From positions 124,001 to 188,000 of the forward strand of contig NZ_SSNI01000008.1 in the NCBI RefSeq assembly GCF_010015475.1: 64,000 nucleotides of DNA, read 5' to 3'. This DNA comes from Pontibacter pamirensis (GTDB lineage Bacteria > Bacteroidota > Bacteroidia > Cytophagales > Hymenobacteraceae). The position numbers and the translations under genes were made by a program. Below the pieces are notes generated by a model. That model saw only the letters and a list, made by a program, of their open reading frames with translations. It was not told the DNA's origin and made no database searches. Shown piece after piece: positions 62,616 to 64,000 of this stretch. How positions within the stretch are numbered: the stretch's first letter is position 1; each line of letters opens with the position of its first letter.

Positions 62616-63637
62616 TGAATATTCTTATAGTGATGGATCCTGGTATCCTAGTACCACCCAAAGGTTATGGAGGTCATGAACGATTAGTGTACATGTTTGC
62701 AAAAGAGTATAGACGTTTAGGGCATAATGTTCATTTATTAGTAACAACAGGCTCAGAAGTAGAGGGGTGTGTGGTGCATGATTTTGGAAAGGAAGGGTTT
62801 CCTCCAAAAAAATGGAATGCTAGGAAAGCTATTCCTGTAGCTTGGAAGTTTCTATGGAAGCATCGAGACCAATTTGATTTGATCCACAATTTCGGTAGGC
62901 TGGTGTACCTGATTCCAATACTAAATCATCCGGTAAAAAAGATTATGACATACGGTAGGGAAATCAGTAGGAGAAATGTCAGTATAATTAACAAGTTACC
63001 TAATAGAAACTTAATCTTTACCGGATGTAGTAACAATTTAGTTTCCAGAGGTAATATAGCTGGAAAATGGCAAGCTGTTTACAATGCCATTGAATTTGAC
63101 AATTACATTTTGAATGAATCTGTTCCGCAGGACGCTCCACTTATTTTCTTAGGAAGGTTGGAAAGAGTGAAAGGTTGCCACACAGCCATAAAAGTAGCAA
63201 AAGCTACAGGTAATAAATTGATTATTGCAGGCAACGTGTCACCTCTTCCTGAAGAACAGGAATATTTCAAAAATGAAATTGAGCCTCATATTGATAATGA
63301 AAAGGTAATTTATGTTGGCCAGGTTAATGATGAGCAAAAAAACCATTATCTTGGGAAAGCAAAAGCATTCATTTTTCCTTTAGAATGGAATGAGCCATTT
63401 GGTATGGTTATGACAGAAGCGATGGCGTGTGGCACTCCTGTCATTGGCTATAGAAGAGGATCAGTACCTGAAGTAGTAGAGGACGGTATCACTGGATATG
63501 TGGTCAATGACGAGAAGGAGATGATAGAAGCCTTACCAAAGACAAAACAAATAGATAGAAAACTTTGCAGAATCACTGCTAAGAATAAGTTCGACGTTTC
63601 TGTTGTTGCCAAAAATTACCTCAGCCTTTTCTCATAG
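62615..63637 (+). CDS. Glycosyltransferase family 4
   Basis: A 340-residue GT4 protein. MDPGILVPPKGYGGHERLVY then MFAKEYRRLGHNVHLLVT is the N-terminal domain. The C-terminal part has LIFLGRLERVKGCHTAIKVA, YVGQVNDEQKNHYLGKAKAF and EWNEPFGMVMTEAMACGTPV with the nucleotide-sugar motif. Start and stop each overlap the neighbours by one base (ATG in TAATG, TAG into GTG). Confidence 0.92.
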   Translation: MNILIVMDPGILVPPKGYGGHERLVYMFAKEYRRLGHNVHLLVTTGSEVEGCVVHDFGKEGFPPKKWNARKAIPVAWKFLWKHRDQFDLIHNFGRLVYLIPILNHPVKKIMTYGREISRRNVSIINKLPNRNLIFTGCSNNLVSRGNIAGKWQAVYNAIEFDNYILNESVPQDAPLIFLGRLERVKGCHTAIKVAKATGNKLIIAGNVSPLPEEQEYFKNEIEPHIDNEKVIYVGQVNDEQKNHYLGKAKAFIFPLEWNEPFGMVMTEAMACGTPVIGYRRGSVPEVVEDGITGYVVNDEKEMIEALPKTKQIDRKLCRITAKNKFDVSVVAKNYLSLFS

Positions 63638-64000
63638 TGGCTTATTCTGTTACTCTCATCTCATCCGGTCAACCGTCTGCCAACCCTAGATTAGTTAAAG
63701 AAGCAGTTGCTCTATCTGGTTCTGGTTATACAGTAACAGTAGTATATGTGCCCATTTCTCCCTGGGCAGATGCATTTGATGAAGTATTATTTCGGAAGCA
63801 TCCTCAAATAAAATTTGTCAAAGCGGGTTACCATTCTATAAGTCAAAAGAACGGTTATATTTGGGCAAGGGCAAGGAGAAAAATCTTGTCTAAGGTATAT
63901 GCTTATGCTGGTGATGTATTCAATGTAGCAGACTTCAGTACCATATTGTTTGGGCAGGAGCTGCTAAAGGCAGCAAAACAGTTTAAAGCAGATCTTTACA
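63637..64000 (+). CDS. Glycosyltransferase family 4, N-terminal part (runs off the window)
   Basis: Starts with a GTG at 63637 overlapping the previous TAG. The 121 visible codons read VTLISSGQPSANPRLVKEAV then SGYTVTVVYVPIS and GYIWARARRKILSKVYA, the usual N-terminal Rossmann domain of GT4 proteins. The rest lies beyond the right edge. Confidence 0.8.
   Translation, partial: MAYSVTLISSGQPSANPRLVKEAVALSGSGYTVTVVYVPISPWADAFDEVLFRKHPQIKFVKAGYHSISQKNGYIWARARRKILSKVYAYAGDVFNVADFSTILFGQELLKAAKQFKADLY

Noticed and set aside
1..64000. CRISPR arrays, tRNA, rRNA, integrases or complete transposons
   Set aside because: No regular spaced repeats, cloverleaf-like sequences or transposase motifs were seen on either strand. 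This was a reading by eye, not a covariance-model search.

Overview
The window looks like chromosome of a Bacteroidota, most like Cytophagales/Hymenobacteraceae (Pontibacter-like). Pointers are a type IX secretion C-terminal signal, single-chain Wza/Wzc-type export genes, DUF3127 and DUF4136 proteins, weak ribosome binding sites, and several promoters of the TAnnTTTG type. The placement is inferred from gene content, not from a database match. No rRNA, tRNA, CRISPR array, transposase or phage module was seen.

Layout. 1-8.4 kb: a TetR regulator above a partial exported (probably TolC-like) gene, a secreted esterase, YkvA, SRPBCC and DinB proteins, a PIN-PhoH ATPase, a MORN-like secreted protein, an AlbA_2 protein and a DUF3127 OB-fold-like protein. 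8.7-11.5 kb: isoaspartyl peptidase convergent with cyanophycinase (a cyanophycin breakdown pair), then a YciE ferritin-like protein. 11.6-16.4 kb: an M1/LTA4H-type aminopeptidase lipoprotein, an L,D-transpeptidase lipoprotein and an azurin-like lipoprotein. 17-23 kb: a small HTH regulator with repeated operator-like sites, a DUF2254 membrane protein, a DUF389 remnant, a K+ channel, an alanine racemase/M20 amidohydrolase operon and a DUF1206 protein.

23-31.3 kb has large intergenic spaces filled with palindromic repeats. They include two copies of a ~176-bp MITE-like element, about eight copies of a CCCCCTTTGAAGGGGG hairpin family, a ~376-bp nested inverted repeat, and paired CTCRCAG/CTGYGAG hairpins. 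The genes here are an acetyl-CoA hydrolase/transferase, a DUF4136 lipoprotein, a CPA2 antiporter and an HD hydrolase. At 31.3-32.8 kb is a cysQ-cysC pair. At 33.6-37.3 kb is a T9SS-secreted RCC1 propeller protein with a small exported partner.

38.2-64 kb is one large surface polysaccharide locus, all on the + strand and running off the right edge. In order it holds a DUF481 outer membrane protein, a Wza-type exporter, a Wzc-type tyrosine autokinase, GDP-L-fucose synthase, GDP-mannose 4,6-dehydratase, an O-antigen ABC transporter (permease plus ATPase with a C-terminal carbohydrate-binding-type extension), two methyltransferases, then 14 glycosyltransferases and an Rmd-like reductase. GDP-mannose would be converted to GDP-fucose and possibly GDP-rhamnose, assembled by the glycosyltransferases, perhaps capped by methylation, and exported by the ABC transporter and the Wza/Wzc envelope parts. 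Part of the locus (about 47-51.5 kb) is much more AT-rich than its surroundings, which suggests acquisition by transfer. A 27-bp perfect palindrome beside a TAnnTTTG motif sits in the long leader upstream of the locus.
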